64,000 nt of DNA from NCBI RefSeq assembly GCF_002119765.1, contig NZ_CP021112.1:5574501-5638500 (forward strand), read 5' to 3'. Below are positions 43,736 to 52,721 of the stretch, piece after piece; positions within the stretch are counted from its first letter, which is position 1; every line of letters starts with the position of its first letter. A program made the translations under genes and the position numbers. This stretch comes from Pseudorhodoplanes sinuspersici. GTDB taxonomy: Bacteria > Pseudomonadota > Alphaproteobacteria > Rhizobiales > Xanthobacteraceae. The notes beneath the pieces are model-generated. The model saw only the letters and a program-made list of their open reading frames with translations, was not told the DNA's origin and did no database searches.

Positions 43736-44719
43736 TCACGCAGCCGAGGACTTCTCGGCGTTAGCAAGTTTCAAGCCAGAACCCGCGAGTGCTGCGCGGA
43801 CAGTCGCTTTCTCGGCGTCAGTCAATTCGAGCAGCGGACGGCGCACCGGCCCTGCTGCCTGGCCGAGCAATGTCTGCCAATATTTTGCGTGCGCATGCGG
43901 CTTCTCGGCCGGACGCGATTTCTTGAAGGCTTCGCGCACGGGGGTGAGGCTGTCACGCACCTTGCGCGCACCGGCGGCATCGCCCTTGAAGGCGAGATCG
44001 GTGTATTCGCGCATGCGCTTGTCGACCGCGGTCTGGAACAGGAAGGGCGGATTGGAGCACAGATAAAGCTGCCAGTTCAGCTCGAGGATGTTGTCGAGCC
44101 ACTCTTCTTCCGAAGCGGTCGACACGAGGATCTTGTCGCCGGCAAGTTCCGTGAGCTTCTTGTACATGTCGCGCGGCACGCTGTACTTGATCGCGACGAC
44201 ATTCGGCAGGTCGGCAATGCGCGCGCAGGTCTCCGGCGTCATCAGATAGCCGCTATCGGGATGGCTCCACATGGCGATGCCGATATTCACCTGCTCGCCG
44301 ATATATTTGTAATACTCGTACAAGGTCTCGTCCTGCGCCTTGGAGAAATGCAGGATCGGCGCGTGCACGACGATGTAGTCAGCGCCGACCGCTTCGGCGT
44401 GTTTCGCAAGATCGATCACGGTGTCCATGTTCTGGTCGGAGCATGACATGATGGTCTGGAAGCCTGCCTTCTTCGCCGCATCGGCCGCAACCTCGAAGGT
44501 GCGCTTGCGCTCGGGCACCGACATCGAGAAGAACTCGCCCTGCTTGCCGGCAATGAACACGCCGTCGACGCCGAGATCCTTGTGCCAATGCGTCAGATTG
44601 CTGGCGAGGCCCTTCTCGTCGATCTTGTAGTCGGGCGTGAAGGGCGTCAGCGCCGCCGCCCAGACGCCCTTCATGTTGGCGCGTGAATAGGCCTTCGCGT
44701 CTTTCCTTGAATATTTCAT
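43736..44719 (-). CDS. Dihydrodipicolinate synthase/N-acetylneuraminate lyase family protein
   Basis: A 327-residue class I aldolase-fold protein. The family GxxGE motif is GKQGEFFSM (about 59-67) and the Schiff-base lysine lies in NVVAIKYSVP (about 168-177). ATG at 44719, with GGAA/GAGG upstream, is chosen; 32 extra residues upstream are unlike the family. DapA relatives in catabolic clusters act as aldolases, dehydratases or hydratase-aldolases on keto acids or aromatic ring-fission products. It is the first gene of the Liv cluster and would act on its imported compound. Confidence 0.88.
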   Translation of the reverse strand: MKYSRKDAKAYSRANMKGVWAAALTPFTPDYKIDEKGLASNLTHWHKDLGVDGVFIAGKQGEFFSMSVPERKRTFEVAADAAKKAGFQTIMSCSDQNMDTVIDLAKHAEAVGADYIVVHAPILHFSKAQDETLYEYYKYIGEQVNIGIAMWSHPDSGYLMTPETCARIADLPNVVAIKYSVPRDMYKKLTELAGDKILVSTASEEEWLDNILELNWQLYLCSNPPFLFQTAVDKRMREYTDLAFKGDAAGARKVRDSLTPVREAFKKSRPAEKPHAHAKYWQTLLGQAAGPVRRPLLELTDAEKATVRAALAGSGLKLANAEKSSAA

Positions 44720-44771
44720 TGCCTCATTCCTTTCCTCGTCATTCCGTATTCGATCGACTGCTCTTTTTCGA

Positions 44772-47063
44772 TCACTCGGTCTTGTCCGCCTGCATCGCTG
44801 TCCAGATTTTTTCACTGGTCAGCGGCATATCCATGTGCGTCACGCCGAACGGCGACAACGCATCCACCACCGCATTCACAATCGCCGCCGGCACACCAAC
44901 ATTGCCAGCCTCGCCGACCCCCTTCGCACCGAGATCATTGAAGGGGCTCGGGGTTTCGATCTTGCCGAACTGAAGCTCCGGCATATGTACCGCGCGCGGC
45001 ATGGCATAGTCCATGAAAGAGGCGGTCACCAGTTGCCCGTCCTCGTCATAGACGATCCGCTCCAGCATCGCCTCGCCGAGGCCCTGCGCGAGACCGCCCA
45101 TCATCTGGCCTTCGACCAGCATCGGATTGACCACGACGCCGGCGTCATCGATCCAGACGATCTTTTCGACCGTCAGCACGCCGGTCTCGGCATCGATCGA
45201 CACCGTGGCAATGCAGCAGCCACTGCTCCAGGCCTCGCCTTCGCTTTCATACACGCAATGCGTACGAAGCCCGTTGTCAAAATCGTTAACGATCTCGGCA
45301 TCGGCATGAGCGATGCGGCCGAGATCGTACCAGCTCAATTTTCGGCGCACCGGAACCGGCACTTCAAATCCCTCCGGCGTCAACTCGACCTGCTCAATGT
45401 CGGCTTGCAGCAGACGCGCCGCGCAACGTCGTGCTTTTTCGCGAAACTCTTCGGTTGCCTTCAGAAGCGCGCTGCCGCCGATCGCTGTGCTGCGGCTTGC
45501 CAGTGCACCAATGCCAGTCGGCGTCGTTGCGGTGTCGCCATGCGCCACCGCAATCGCTTCCGGCCGCGTGCGCAAAGCATCGGCCACGATCTGCGCATAA
45601 GCCGTTTCGCGGCCCTGTCCCTGCGCGCTCGATCCTGTGGCTGCAACGATCTGACCGTTCGGATCGAGACGGACTTCGGCGCTTTCCCAGCCTTGCCCGC
45701 ATGGTTCAGTGTAAACGCAGATACCGATGCCGCACACCTCGCTCGCCTTGCGCCGCGCAGCGCGCATCCGCACGAAATCGTCATAATGAGACTGGCTGCG
45801 CGCCAGTTGCAGGAGCCGCGGATAATCGCCGGAATCGAGCCGCTCACCCGTCGGCAGAGCATACGGGAAAGCATCGGCGGCAATCAGATTGCGTCGCCTG
45901 ATTTCGGCCGGATCAATGCCAAGCTCCCGCGCGGCGGTATCGGCGAGCCGCTCCATCAGCATCGCCGCTTCCGGCCGTCCGGCACCGCGATAGATATTCA
46001 TCGCCGCAGTGTTCTCGGCACGGCCTTCAAGCGCAATGTCGATGGTGTTGCAGACATACGGCCCCGGCAGGATGCGCGCGGCATTCTTGCCCGGCATCAG
46101 CGCGCTATACGGCATCCAGTGGCCGAGCGGATAATCGAGCCGCGCACGCAAAGCGAGGAACTTGCCTTGCGCATCGACCGCGAGCTCACCCTTGATCGTG
46201 CCACCGCGGCCTTGCGTCGCGGCCAGGAAATCCTCGCTGCGCGAGCCGCGCCATTTCACCGGCCGTTTCAGCTTCATCGCCGCGCAGGCGACCAGCGCGT
46301 CTTCGGGATAGATCGAAGCCTTGCCGCCGAAGGCGCCGCCGACATCGGGCGCAATCACGCGGATTTTGCTCTCATCAAGATTGAGGATAACGGCGAGATC
46401 CTGCCGCGCGCGATGCGGCGTCTGGGTCGACATCCACACCGTCAGCAACTCTTCCGCCTCGTCCCAGAACGCCATCGCCGTGCGCGGCTCAAGCGCAACG
46501 GGCGCGACGCGCTCATGCGCGATGGTGACGCGCGCCACATGCGCGGCGGACGCGAATGCCGCATCGACGTCGCCCGCCTTCCAGTGATGGCGATAGATCG
46601 GTTCTTCATCCTGCCAGAGCGGCAACGGTTCAATGTCGATTTCGACAAGAGAGGCAGCGTCCACCGCTGCGGCCTGCGTCGTCGCGACCACCGCCGCCAC
46701 CGGCTGACCGACCGCATTCACCTCTTCATGCGCGAGCACAGCAAAAGGCAGCACGCGCAGATCCGGCAGCACGCGATTGACGCCCGCCTCGCAGAGCGGC
46801 CCGAGCACCTCCGCCGTCAGCACGGCGAGAACACCCGGCACCGCCTCAGCTTCGGCCGTGTTGATTCCTTTGACGCGCCCGCGCGGGTGATTGCTTCGGA
46901 CGAATTCGACCCAGACGCCATCGGGCAGCCGCAAGTCATCGACGAACGAGCCCTTGCCCGTGACGAGCTTGACGTCCTCGAACCGGCGCATCCGCCGGCC
47001 GACCCACTGCGTCCGGAGAACCTGGTCCCGCGTGCGATCCATGCGTGAAAGTAGGGCTTCCAT
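44772..47063 (-). CDS. Xanthine dehydrogenase family molybdopterin-binding (large) subunit
   Basis: A 763-residue molybdenum hydroxylase large subunit (CoxL/XdhB type). N-terminal RRFEDVKLVTGKGSFVDDL, the cofactor-binding GGAFGGKASIYPEDALV (about 246-262), IYRGAGRPEAAML (about 358-370) and near the C-terminus GAKGVGEAGNVG, whose Glu is the proposed catalytic base, are all intact. The CoxL-specific active-site loop CSFR is not seen, so it is not a CO dehydrogenase. No [2Fe-2S] or FAD subunit gene is adjacent, which is unusual. Divergent from a LysR regulator. Confidence 0.9.
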   Translation of the reverse strand: MEALLSRMDRTRDQVLRTQWVGRRMRRFEDVKLVTGKGSFVDDLRLPDGVWVEFVRSNHPRGRVKGINTAEAEAVPGVLAVLTAEVLGPLCEAGVNRVLPDLRVLPFAVLAHEEVNAVGQPVAAVVATTQAAAVDAASLVEIDIEPLPLWQDEEPIYRHHWKAGDVDAAFASAAHVARVTIAHERVAPVALEPRTAMAFWDEAEELLTVWMSTQTPHRARQDLAVILNLDESKIRVIAPDVGGAFGGKASIYPEDALVACAAMKLKRPVKWRGSRSEDFLAATQGRGGTIKGELAVDAQGKFLALRARLDYPLGHWMPYSALMPGKNAARILPGPYVCNTIDIALEGRAENTAAMNIYRGAGRPEAAMLMERLADTAARELGIDPAEIRRRNLIAADAFPYALPTGERLDSGDYPRLLQLARSQSHYDDFVRMRAARRKASEVCGIGICVYTEPCGQGWESAEVRLDPNGQIVAATGSSAQGQGRETAYAQIVADALRTRPEAIAVAHGDTATTPTGIGALASRSTAIGGSALLKATEEFREKARRCAARLLQADIEQVELTPEGFEVPVPVRRKLSWYDLGRIAHADAEIVNDFDNGLRTHCVYESEGEAWSSGCCIATVSIDAETGVLTVEKIVWIDDAGVVVNPMLVEGQMMGGLAQGLGEAMLERIVYDEDGQLVTASFMDYAMPRAVHMPELQFGKIETPSPFNDLGAKGVGEAGNVGVPAAIVNAVVDALSPFGVTHMDMPLTSEKIWTAMQADKTE

Positions 47064-47123
47064 GGCGGCTCCCCCGCCTTTACAGGCCCACTGTCAACCG
47101 GACGCATTCATTGAACAAGATGA

Positions 47124-47148
47124 CATTATGTTATCTATTGATATAATG
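47124..47148. promoter_or_regulatory. AT-rich divergent operator/promoter for the LysR-type regulator
   Basis: CATTAT (47124-47129) and ATAATG (47143-47148) are inverted around a 13-base spacer in a strikingly AT-rich stretch between the divergent molybdenum hydroxylase and LysR genes. The spacing and T...A ends fit a LysR-type recognition site, and the region must contain both promoters. Confidence 0.45.
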
Positions 47149-47153
47149 AAGTT

Positions 47154-48068
47154 ATGAATATCACCCTGCGCCAGCTCCAGGCGTTCAAGACCGTGGCCGA
47201 ATTCGGCAGCTTCACCCGCGCCGCAGACCGATTGAAAGTGGCCCAGCCGGCGTTGTCGCTCAGCATTCGCGAACTCGAGCGCGAACTGAACCTGCGGCTG
47301 TTCGACCGCACGACCCGCCGCGTCGAACTGACCGGCGCCGGACGCGAATTCCTGCAATCGGCGGACAAGCTGCTCGCCGATCTCGATCAGGCGGTGCGGA
47401 ACGCGCAGGATCTGTCGGAGCGCAAGCGCGGCCGCATCGTCATCGCCGCGCCCCCGCTCCTTGCTGCCATGATCGCGCCTGGCGCGATCGCTGAATTCAA
47501 CGCGGCCTTCCCCGGTATCGATGTCGGCCTCGTCGACGCGCGCAACGACCAGATCCTGGAAAAGCTGCGCTCGGGCGAAGCCGATTGCGCCATCGGCACC
47601 TTCGACGATCGCGAAGACGGCATCCGCCGCGAAGTATTGGCACAGGACGTGCTGACGCTGTTCTGTCCGCCGTCGCATCCGCTGGCCAAGCTGAAACGCG
47701 TGCGCTGGCGCGATTTGCGCGACCATCGCCTGATCATGCTGACACGCGACAGCAACATCCGCGCGCTGGTCGATCGCGCGCTCCGCGACATCGGCGAGAA
47801 TGGCGGCAAGCCGCTTTACGAAGTCTCGCAGATGACAACGGCGATCATGCTGGTCGAAGCCGGGCTCGGCGCCGCGGTGCTCCCCTCCTACATTTGGTCA
47901 TTCGCCCGCGACCGGCAGATCGTATCGCGGCCGCTGATCGAGCCGCAGGTCAATCGCCCGATTGCACTGATCCATGCCGAAAGCCGGTCATTGTCACCGG
48001 CGGCCGAAGCGTTTGCAAAGGTGCTGCGCGCGCAGGCCCGCGCCGCCATCGCGCGGGTGGTGAAATAA
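47154..48068 (+). CDS. LysR family transcriptional regulator
   Basis: A 304-residue LysR protein. N-terminal helix-turn-helix: TLRQLQAFKTVAEFGSFTRA, then DRLKVAQPALSLSIRELE (about 22-39). C-terminal two-lobed effector domain from about residue 92 (GRIVIAAPPLLAAMIAPGAI). It starts only six bases after the AT-rich inverted repeat, so it probably regulates itself and the divergent molybdenum hydroxylase gene. Confidence 0.93.
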   Translation: MNITLRQLQAFKTVAEFGSFTRAADRLKVAQPALSLSIRELERELNLRLFDRTTRRVELTGAGREFLQSADKLLADLDQAVRNAQDLSERKRGRIVIAAPPLLAAMIAPGAIAEFNAAFPGIDVGLVDARNDQILEKLRSGEADCAIGTFDDREDGIRREVLAQDVLTLFCPPSHPLAKLKRVRWRDLRDHRLIMLTRDSNIRALVDRALRDIGENGGKPLYEVSQMTTAIMLVEAGLGAAVLPSYIWSFARDRQIVSRPLIEPQVNRPIALIHAESRSLSPAAEAFAKVLRAQARAAIARVVK

Positions 48069-48165
48069 GCAACGGCTGATCACAATCGCGCCAGCGCGGC
48101 ATTTTGGGATCGAGAAAACAGCCGAAAAGCTGTCATGTTGCAACCCGCATTCACGGAGAAAGAAC

Positions 48166-48756
48166 ATGATCCGCATTCTTCTTGGCATCGCCGTCTTGTT
48201 GCCAATGTCGAACGTCGTTTTGGCGCAAAGCCACACGAACCAAGGCCATGGATCACACAGTCCCACGTCTCAAGCCCATGCGCCCTATGCCGAGATGAAG
48301 GACCGTGCGATCAAGGCGCTGTCGGAGCAGCAGATCGCAGACCTGAAGGCCGGCAAAGGCATGGGGCTCGCCCTGCCCGCAGAACTCAACGGCTATCCCG
48401 GACCAATTCATGTTCTGGAATTCGCCGACCAGATGAACCTCAGCGCAGAACAGCGAGCGCGCACGAGCGAACTTTATCGCAGCATGAAGGACGAAGCCGT
48501 GCCGCTGGGTGAACGGCTGATCGAAAGTGAAGCCAGCCTTGACCGGCTGTTCGCAAGCCGGACGATCACGCCGGCCGCGCTCGACACGGCAACCAACGAT
48601 ATCGCGCGCCTTCAGGGCCAGCTTCGTCAGACCCACCTGAAGTATCACCTGGCCATGGTCGATTTGCTGTCGTCCGAGCAGATACGGCGTTATCGGCAAA
48701 TGAGAGGGTATGAGCAGCCGGCCGGAGCTCACAGGCATCACAAGTCGCATCACTGA
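48166..48756 (+). CDS. Periplasmic CpxP/Spy-like, His-rich protein
   Basis: A 196-residue exported protein: signal peptide to about LAQ (21), a His-rich segment (HTNQGHGSHSPTSQAHAPY), a helical core with the LSAEQRARTSELY and LLSSEQIRRYRQMRG repeats reminiscent of the LTxxQ motifs of Spy/CpxP, and a His-rich tail (HRHHKSHH). Such proteins act as periplasmic chaperones or heavy-metal sensors; the histidines suggest metal binding. Monocistronic by position. Confidence 0.7.
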   Translation: MIRILLGIAVLLPMSNVVLAQSHTNQGHGSHSPTSQAHAPYAEMKDRAIKALSEQQIADLKAGKGMGLALPAELNGYPGPIHVLEFADQMNLSAEQRARTSELYRSMKDEAVPLGERLIESEASLDRLFASRTITPAALDTATNDIARLQGQLRQTHLKYHLAMVDLLSSEQIRRYRQMRGYEQPAGAHRHHKSHH

Positions 48757-48870
48757 ACGGCATTCGGCCGCGCCAGCACTCATAATTCATGGATATCAAT
48801 CGATAAGATTTTGTCGGCTTGAAGAATGAATGGCGGCGCGGTCTGATATCCTCAGCAATGGGAGACCGAA

Positions 48871-49494
48871 ATGGCCCGTATCGAAAAGGCCGACCGCCAC
48901 GCCTTGCCGGAGGAATTCAAGGAGAAGTTCGACATCATCGAGCAGTCGAACGGTTATATCCCCAACAGCTATCTGCTGCTGGCGCACCGGCCGCCGATCC
49001 TCAAGGCGCTGATGGATCTGTCGAAGGCGGTGATCCGCGACGAAGGCACGCTCGACCGCGGCTTTCGCTTTCTCATCGCCTATATGTCGAGCCGGACCGC
49101 CGGCTGCCAGTTCTGTCAGGCGCACAATATTTCCAGCGCGTCGCGCTGGGGCATCACCGACGAGAAACTGAACGCGATCTGGGAATACGAAACCAGCCCG
49201 CTCTTCACCGATGCCGAGCGCGCCGCTTTCGATTATGCGCGCGGCGCGTCGGTTGTGCCGAACGCAGTGACCGACGAGATGTTCGCGCGCGTAAAGAAAC
49301 ATTTCTCGACGCCGCAGATCGTCGAGATGACGGCGGTGATCGCATTATTCGGCTGGCAGAACCGGCTGAACGACACGCTGCACACCGATCTGGATCAACA
49401 CACGCTGGACTGGGCCGATCAATTTGGTCTGGCCGAAAAAACCGGCTGGAACCCGAGCGACCATGTTCCAGGCTCACCTGACAAGGCGGCGTAA
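48871..49494 (+). CDS. Carboxymuconolactone decarboxylase/AhpD family protein
   Basis: A 207-residue all-helical AhpD-like protein with the redox motif C-x2-C-x2-H: Cys79, Cys82, His85 in GCQFCQAHN. That motif marks the alkylhydroperoxidase branch rather than true carboxymuconolactone decarboxylases. GGAG lies six bases before the ATG. It precedes the 3-hydroxyanthranilate dioxygenase gene by 24 bases and is probably co-transcribed with it, perhaps to protect against peroxide from oxygenase uncoupling. Confidence 0.85.
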   Translation: MARIEKADRHALPEEFKEKFDIIEQSNGYIPNSYLLLAHRPPILKALMDLSKAVIRDEGTLDRGFRFLIAYMSSRTAGCQFCQAHNISSASRWGITDEKLNAIWEYETSPLFTDAERAAFDYARGASVVPNAVTDEMFARVKKHFSTPQIVEMTAVIALFGWQNRLNDTLHTDLDQHTLDWADQFGLAEKTGWNPSDHVPGSPDKAA

Positions 49495-49518
49495 CGCTTC
49501 GACTTTGAGGAGACGACA

Positions 49519-50094
49519 ATGGCACAGGCACAAGCCATCCAGAAAACCGAAGACCAATACAACACCACAGCGAGCGGCCCCACCTCGTTCAACCTGATGA
49601 AGTGGATCGCCGAGAACCCCGACAAGCTGAAGCCACCGCTTGGCGCCAAGACCATCTTCCGCGAGGATGATTTCATGGTCACAGTCGTCGGCGGGCCGAA
49701 TGCGCGCACCGACTATCACGTCAACCCGACGGAAGAATTCTTCTTCCAACTGAAGGGCACGGTGAACATCCGCATCCAGCATGAGGGCAAGCCGTACGAC
49801 GTGGTGCTGCCGGAAGGCTGCATCTATCTGTTGCCTGCCAATGTGCCGCATGCGCCGATGCGCGGGCCCGATACCGTCGGCCTGATCATCGAGCGCATCC
49901 GCAAGAACGGCATGATGGATACGCACCGTTGGTATTGCGAGAATTGCAATAACGTCCTGTTCGAAAAGACAGTTGTGATCGAACTGCTCGAGCGCGACAT
50001 GCCGCCGGTATTCGAGGCCTATTACGGCAATCCGGACAACCAGCGCTGCAAAAAATGCGGCCACATGAATCCGGGCCGCCCGAAGAAGGGGTAA
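49519..50094 (+). CDS. nbaC: 3-hydroxyanthranilate 3,4-dioxygenase
   Basis: A 191-residue cupin that cleaves 3-hydroxyanthranilate to 2-amino-3-carboxymuconate semialdehyde using Fe(II) and O2. Iron ligands His67, Glu73 and His111 and substrate arginines Arg63 and Arg115 have the same spacing as in the Cupriavidus metallidurans enzyme (His51, Glu57, His95, Arg47, Arg99). The second, rubredoxin-like iron site of bacterial enzymes is present as Cys140, Cys143, Cys177 and Cys180. A strong GAGGAG precedes the ATG. No ACMS decarboxylase or aminomuconate semialdehyde dehydrogenase is adjacent. The haaO/kynurenine pathway name also applies. Confidence 0.93.
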   Translation: MAQAQAIQKTEDQYNTTASGPTSFNLMKWIAENPDKLKPPLGAKTIFREDDFMVTVVGGPNARTDYHVNPTEEFFFQLKGTVNIRIQHEGKPYDVVLPEGCIYLLPANVPHAPMRGPDTVGLIIERIRKNGMMDTHRWYCENCNNVLFEKTVVIELLERDMPPVFEAYYGNPDNQRCKKCGHMNPGRPKKG

Positions 50095-50110
50095 CTTTCT
50101 TTCTTCCCTC

Positions 50111-50134
50111 CCTCTCTCCGCTTGCGGGGAGAGG
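50111..50134. terminator. Bidirectional hairpin between convergent genes
   Basis: CCTCTCTCCGC / GCGGGGAGAGG forms an 11-bp stem with a T-G wobble and a short loop. It lies between the convergent dioxygenase and AraC genes and resembles the widespread CCCTCTCC...GGAGAGGG intergenic elements of alphaproteobacteria; it could stop transcription from both sides. Confidence 0.5.
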
Positions 50135-50145
50135 GAAAGCAGTCA

Positions 50146-51108
50146 CTAATGCCTCGCCCGCCTCAGCGTCTCCGATGGCTTCTCGCCGAACCGCGCGCTG
50201 TAGCTTTGCGCAAAGCGCCCGAAGTGATTGAAACCGAATTCCAGCGCGATCTCGGTAACGCTGGCGTCACCGCGCGAAACAATCGCCTCGCGTGCAAGAT
50301 CGAGCCGCAGGTCGCGTGAGAACGCGGACGGATTTTGCCCGCGATGGCGGAGAAACGATTGCTGTAAGGTCCGCTCGCTCACACCCGCGACCACGACAAG
50401 TTCGGACAGGCTGACCGGGCGGCTGCAATGCGCACGAATATGTTCTTCGGCACGGCGAAGATGAAACGGCTCACGGCAGGCCTCATCCATGCCGTCGACG
50501 CCCTGCGTCGTCAGCAATGCAGACAGCAACACGTCTTCCATCTCGCGACGCAGGACCTCCCGCCCGCAAAGCCCCTGCGCATGGCTCAGATCGCGGCAAA
50601 GATAGGCGATCAGACTGACAAGCCCTTGCGAGCTGGTCAGCGGCGATGGCTGATGCGGGAAGCGGATCGGCCGCGCACCCTGCCCGCTCCGTCCCGCATG
50701 CGCTTGCAGCCGGCGGCGCGGAATCTTGATCATCACTTGCTGCGCGTCGCGGCTCCAGCTCTTGCGATAGCGCAGACCGGGATTCATCACAAACAGGGTG
50801 CCAGGCGACAGCACCGTTTCAAAACTTTCGGTGCGGAATGCCACTTCGCCGTCGAGCGTGAGTTGCAGCACGTAGCAGTCGAGCGCCGGCGCCACGACTT
50901 CGACGTCGGTGCCATAACGCAGGATGCCGATCGAGGTGTCGCACAAGCTCGCTTGCTGGTGGCTGAAATCCACCCGGCCCGATCGCAGCTTCAGATCGTG
51001 GTCGGCGAAGATCGCCGAAAGATGCGAGCGCGCGATATCGGGGCGTGTGGTGCGGGTCGCCGGCAACAGGCGGTCAAGGTCGCCAAAATGCGGAATCTCG
51101 TAAGCCAT
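50146..51108 (-). CDS. AraC/XylS family transcriptional regulator
   Basis: A 320-residue regulator. The N-terminal AraC-binding-like domain (about 20-190; FETVLSPGTLFVMNPG) resembles that of XylS-type regulators of aromatic pathways. The C-terminal HTH domain contains SLSELVVVAGVSERTLQQSF, then VTEIALEFGFNHFGRFAQSY and GEKPSETLRR. Divergent from the HpaB-type monooxygenase gene, which it probably activates; it also converges on the 3-hydroxyanthranilate dioxygenase gene. Confidence 0.9.
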   Translation of the reverse strand: MAYEIPHFGDLDRLLPATRTTRPDIARSHLSAIFADHDLKLRSGRVDFSHQQASLCDTSIGILRYGTDVEVVAPALDCYVLQLTLDGEVAFRTESFETVLSPGTLFVMNPGLRYRKSWSRDAQQVMIKIPRRRLQAHAGRSGQGARPIRFPHQPSPLTSSQGLVSLIAYLCRDLSHAQGLCGREVLRREMEDVLLSALLTTQGVDGMDEACREPFHLRRAEEHIRAHCSRPVSLSELVVVAGVSERTLQQSFLRHRGQNPSAFSRDLRLDLAREAIVSRGDASVTEIALEFGFNHFGRFAQSYSARFGEKPSETLRRARH

Positions 51109-51166
51109 CGTGTCTTCCTCGGCGCGATCCTTCGCAGAATAGAGCCGGTATCATGCCTGCGGAATG

Positions 51167-51192
51167 CGGATAAGTCATGCGGCTTTCGGATA
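51167..51192. promoter_or_regulatory. Direct repeat CGGATA x2, candidate AraC/XylS operator
   Basis: CGGATA occurs at 51167-51172 and 51187-51192, 20 bases (two helical turns) apart, in the 138-base divergent region upstream of the monooxygenase gene. Direct half-sites about two turns apart are the usual AraC/XylS arrangement. The match is short, so this is tentative. Confidence 0.35.
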
Positions 51193-51246
51193 GCGGCGCT
51201 TGCATGGTGGCGCTCTGATGGAACAAACAGCCATCAGGAGCCGATC

Positions 51247-52713
51247 ATGCTAAAATCCGGCAAGGACTATCTCGAGGGCCTGCGCGACGGGCGTGTGGTC
51301 TATATCGGCCGCGAGCGCGTGGACGACGTCCCGAGCCATCCGGCCTTCCGCAACGCCGCACGCGCCTTCGCCGATTTCTACGACATGAAGCGCGATCCGG
51401 CCTTGCGCGATGCGCTGACTTACGAGGAAGACGGCGAGCGCCACAGCATCTATTACATGAAGGCGCGGACCAAGGACGATCTCGCAAAGCGCAGCCATGC
51501 CCATCGCATCCTTGCCGAGCCGAGCTTTGGCCTGCTCGGCCGCTCGCCGGATTATATCGCCAGCTTCGTCACCGGCATGAATCTGCGCCCCGAATTGTTC
51601 GGCCCATATGCCGGCAATGTCCGCGCCTATTACAAATTCATGCGCGACAACGACATCTTCGCCGCGCATGCGATCGTGTCGCCGCAGGCCTCGCGCGATC
51701 CGGATTTCTTCCAGCGCAAGAATTTGCCCAATCCGGCCTGCCGTGTGATCGCCGAGGACGATGATGGCGTCGTCATTTCCGGCATGAAGATGCTGGCGAC
51801 GGGCTCCGCGCTCGCCGACGAGATCTGGATCGGCAACATCCTGCCGCTGTCGCCGGAAGCCAAGGCGGAATCGATCACCTTCGCCGTGCCGTGCAATGCC
51901 AAGGGCGTGTCGCTCTGGTCGCGCAAGCCGTTCGCGCCTGCCGCGCCATCCGAATTCGAAGCGCCCTTGACCTATCGCTTCGACGAGGCCGACGCGATGG
52001 TGATGTTCGACAACGTCAAGGTGCCGTGGGAACGCGTGTTCGTGCACAACGATCCGGCGCTCTCGCGCGGACTTTATATCGAGACTGCCGCGCATTCCTA
52101 CGGCAATCATCATTCCAATGTGCGGCTCCTGGTGAAGATGCAGTTCCTCACCGGCCTTGCCAGCCGCATCGCGCAGGCGAATGGCGCAGCCGAAGTGCCG
52201 GCAGTGCGCGAAACGCTCGGCCGCCTCGCCGCGCTGGAAGCATTGCTCGAGGCGGTCGTCGCCGGACAGATCCAGGCGGCCGAGGAATGGCCGGTGCCGG
52301 GCTATCTCACCTTCAACCGCCGCATGATGTATGCCGGATTGAACTGGGGCGTCGAGAATTACTCACTCGTGATTGATACGCTGCGCGAACTCTGCGGCGG
52401 CGGCATGCTGCAGATGCCGGCCGACGGTTCGGTGCTGGAAGACGCGGGCATGGCTGAACAGTTCCGCACCTTCTGGCAGACGCCGCATATGGGCGCGCTC
52501 GACCGCATGAAGCTGTTCCGCCTGGCCTGGGACATCATCGGCTCGGAGCTTGGCGGCCGCCATCTGCAATACGAGAAATTCTTCCCCGGCGCGTCGTTCA
52601 TCGTGCGCAATCACAATTATCGCGAAGCGCCATGGACGGCATGGCAGGGTCGCATTGACACGATCCTGCAGCGCATGACACCACCGCCTGAACTCACAGA
52701 AGCTGCAGAGTAG
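51247..52713 (+). CDS. 4-hydroxyphenylacetate 3-hydroxylase (HpaB) family flavin monooxygenase
   Basis: A 488-residue oxygenase component of the HpaB type, which uses reduced FAD from a partner reductase to hydroxylate aromatic rings. Recognised from GRSPDYIASFVTGM (about 98-111), AHAIVSPQASRDP, FDEADAMVMFDNVKVPWERVF (about 253-273) and PGASFIVRNHNYREAPW at the C-terminus. AGGAG precedes the ATG by six bases. The open frame continues upstream to 50428, but that is shadow of the AraC gene. No HpaC-type reductase is nearby. Next to a 3-hydroxyanthranilate dioxygenase, an anthranilate 3-hydroxylase role is plausible (inference). Confidence 0.88.
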   Translation: MLKSGKDYLEGLRDGRVVYIGRERVDDVPSHPAFRNAARAFADFYDMKRDPALRDALTYEEDGERHSIYYMKARTKDDLAKRSHAHRILAEPSFGLLGRSPDYIASFVTGMNLRPELFGPYAGNVRAYYKFMRDNDIFAAHAIVSPQASRDPDFFQRKNLPNPACRVIAEDDDGVVISGMKMLATGSALADEIWIGNILPLSPEAKAESITFAVPCNAKGVSLWSRKPFAPAAPSEFEAPLTYRFDEADAMVMFDNVKVPWERVFVHNDPALSRGLYIETAAHSYGNHHSNVRLLVKMQFLTGLASRIAQANGAAEVPAVRETLGRLAALEALLEAVVAGQIQAAEEWPVPGYLTFNRRMMYAGLNWGVENYSLVIDTLRELCGGGMLQMPADGSVLEDAGMAEQFRTFWQTPHMGALDRMKLFRLAWDIIGSELGGRHLQYEKFFPGASFIVRNHNYREAPWTAWQGRIDTILQRMTPPPELTEAAE

Positions 52714-52721
52714 AGACTAAA

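Noticed and set aside
44835-47048. A 737-codon open frame antisense to the molybdenum hydroxylase gene
   Set aside because: Arg/His-rich, low-complexity translation, whereas the minus strand carries an intact enzyme with all cofactor motifs.
44772-47063. Carbon monoxide dehydrogenase large subunit
   Set aside because: The active-site loop typical of form I CoxL is not present, and coxM/coxS are absent.
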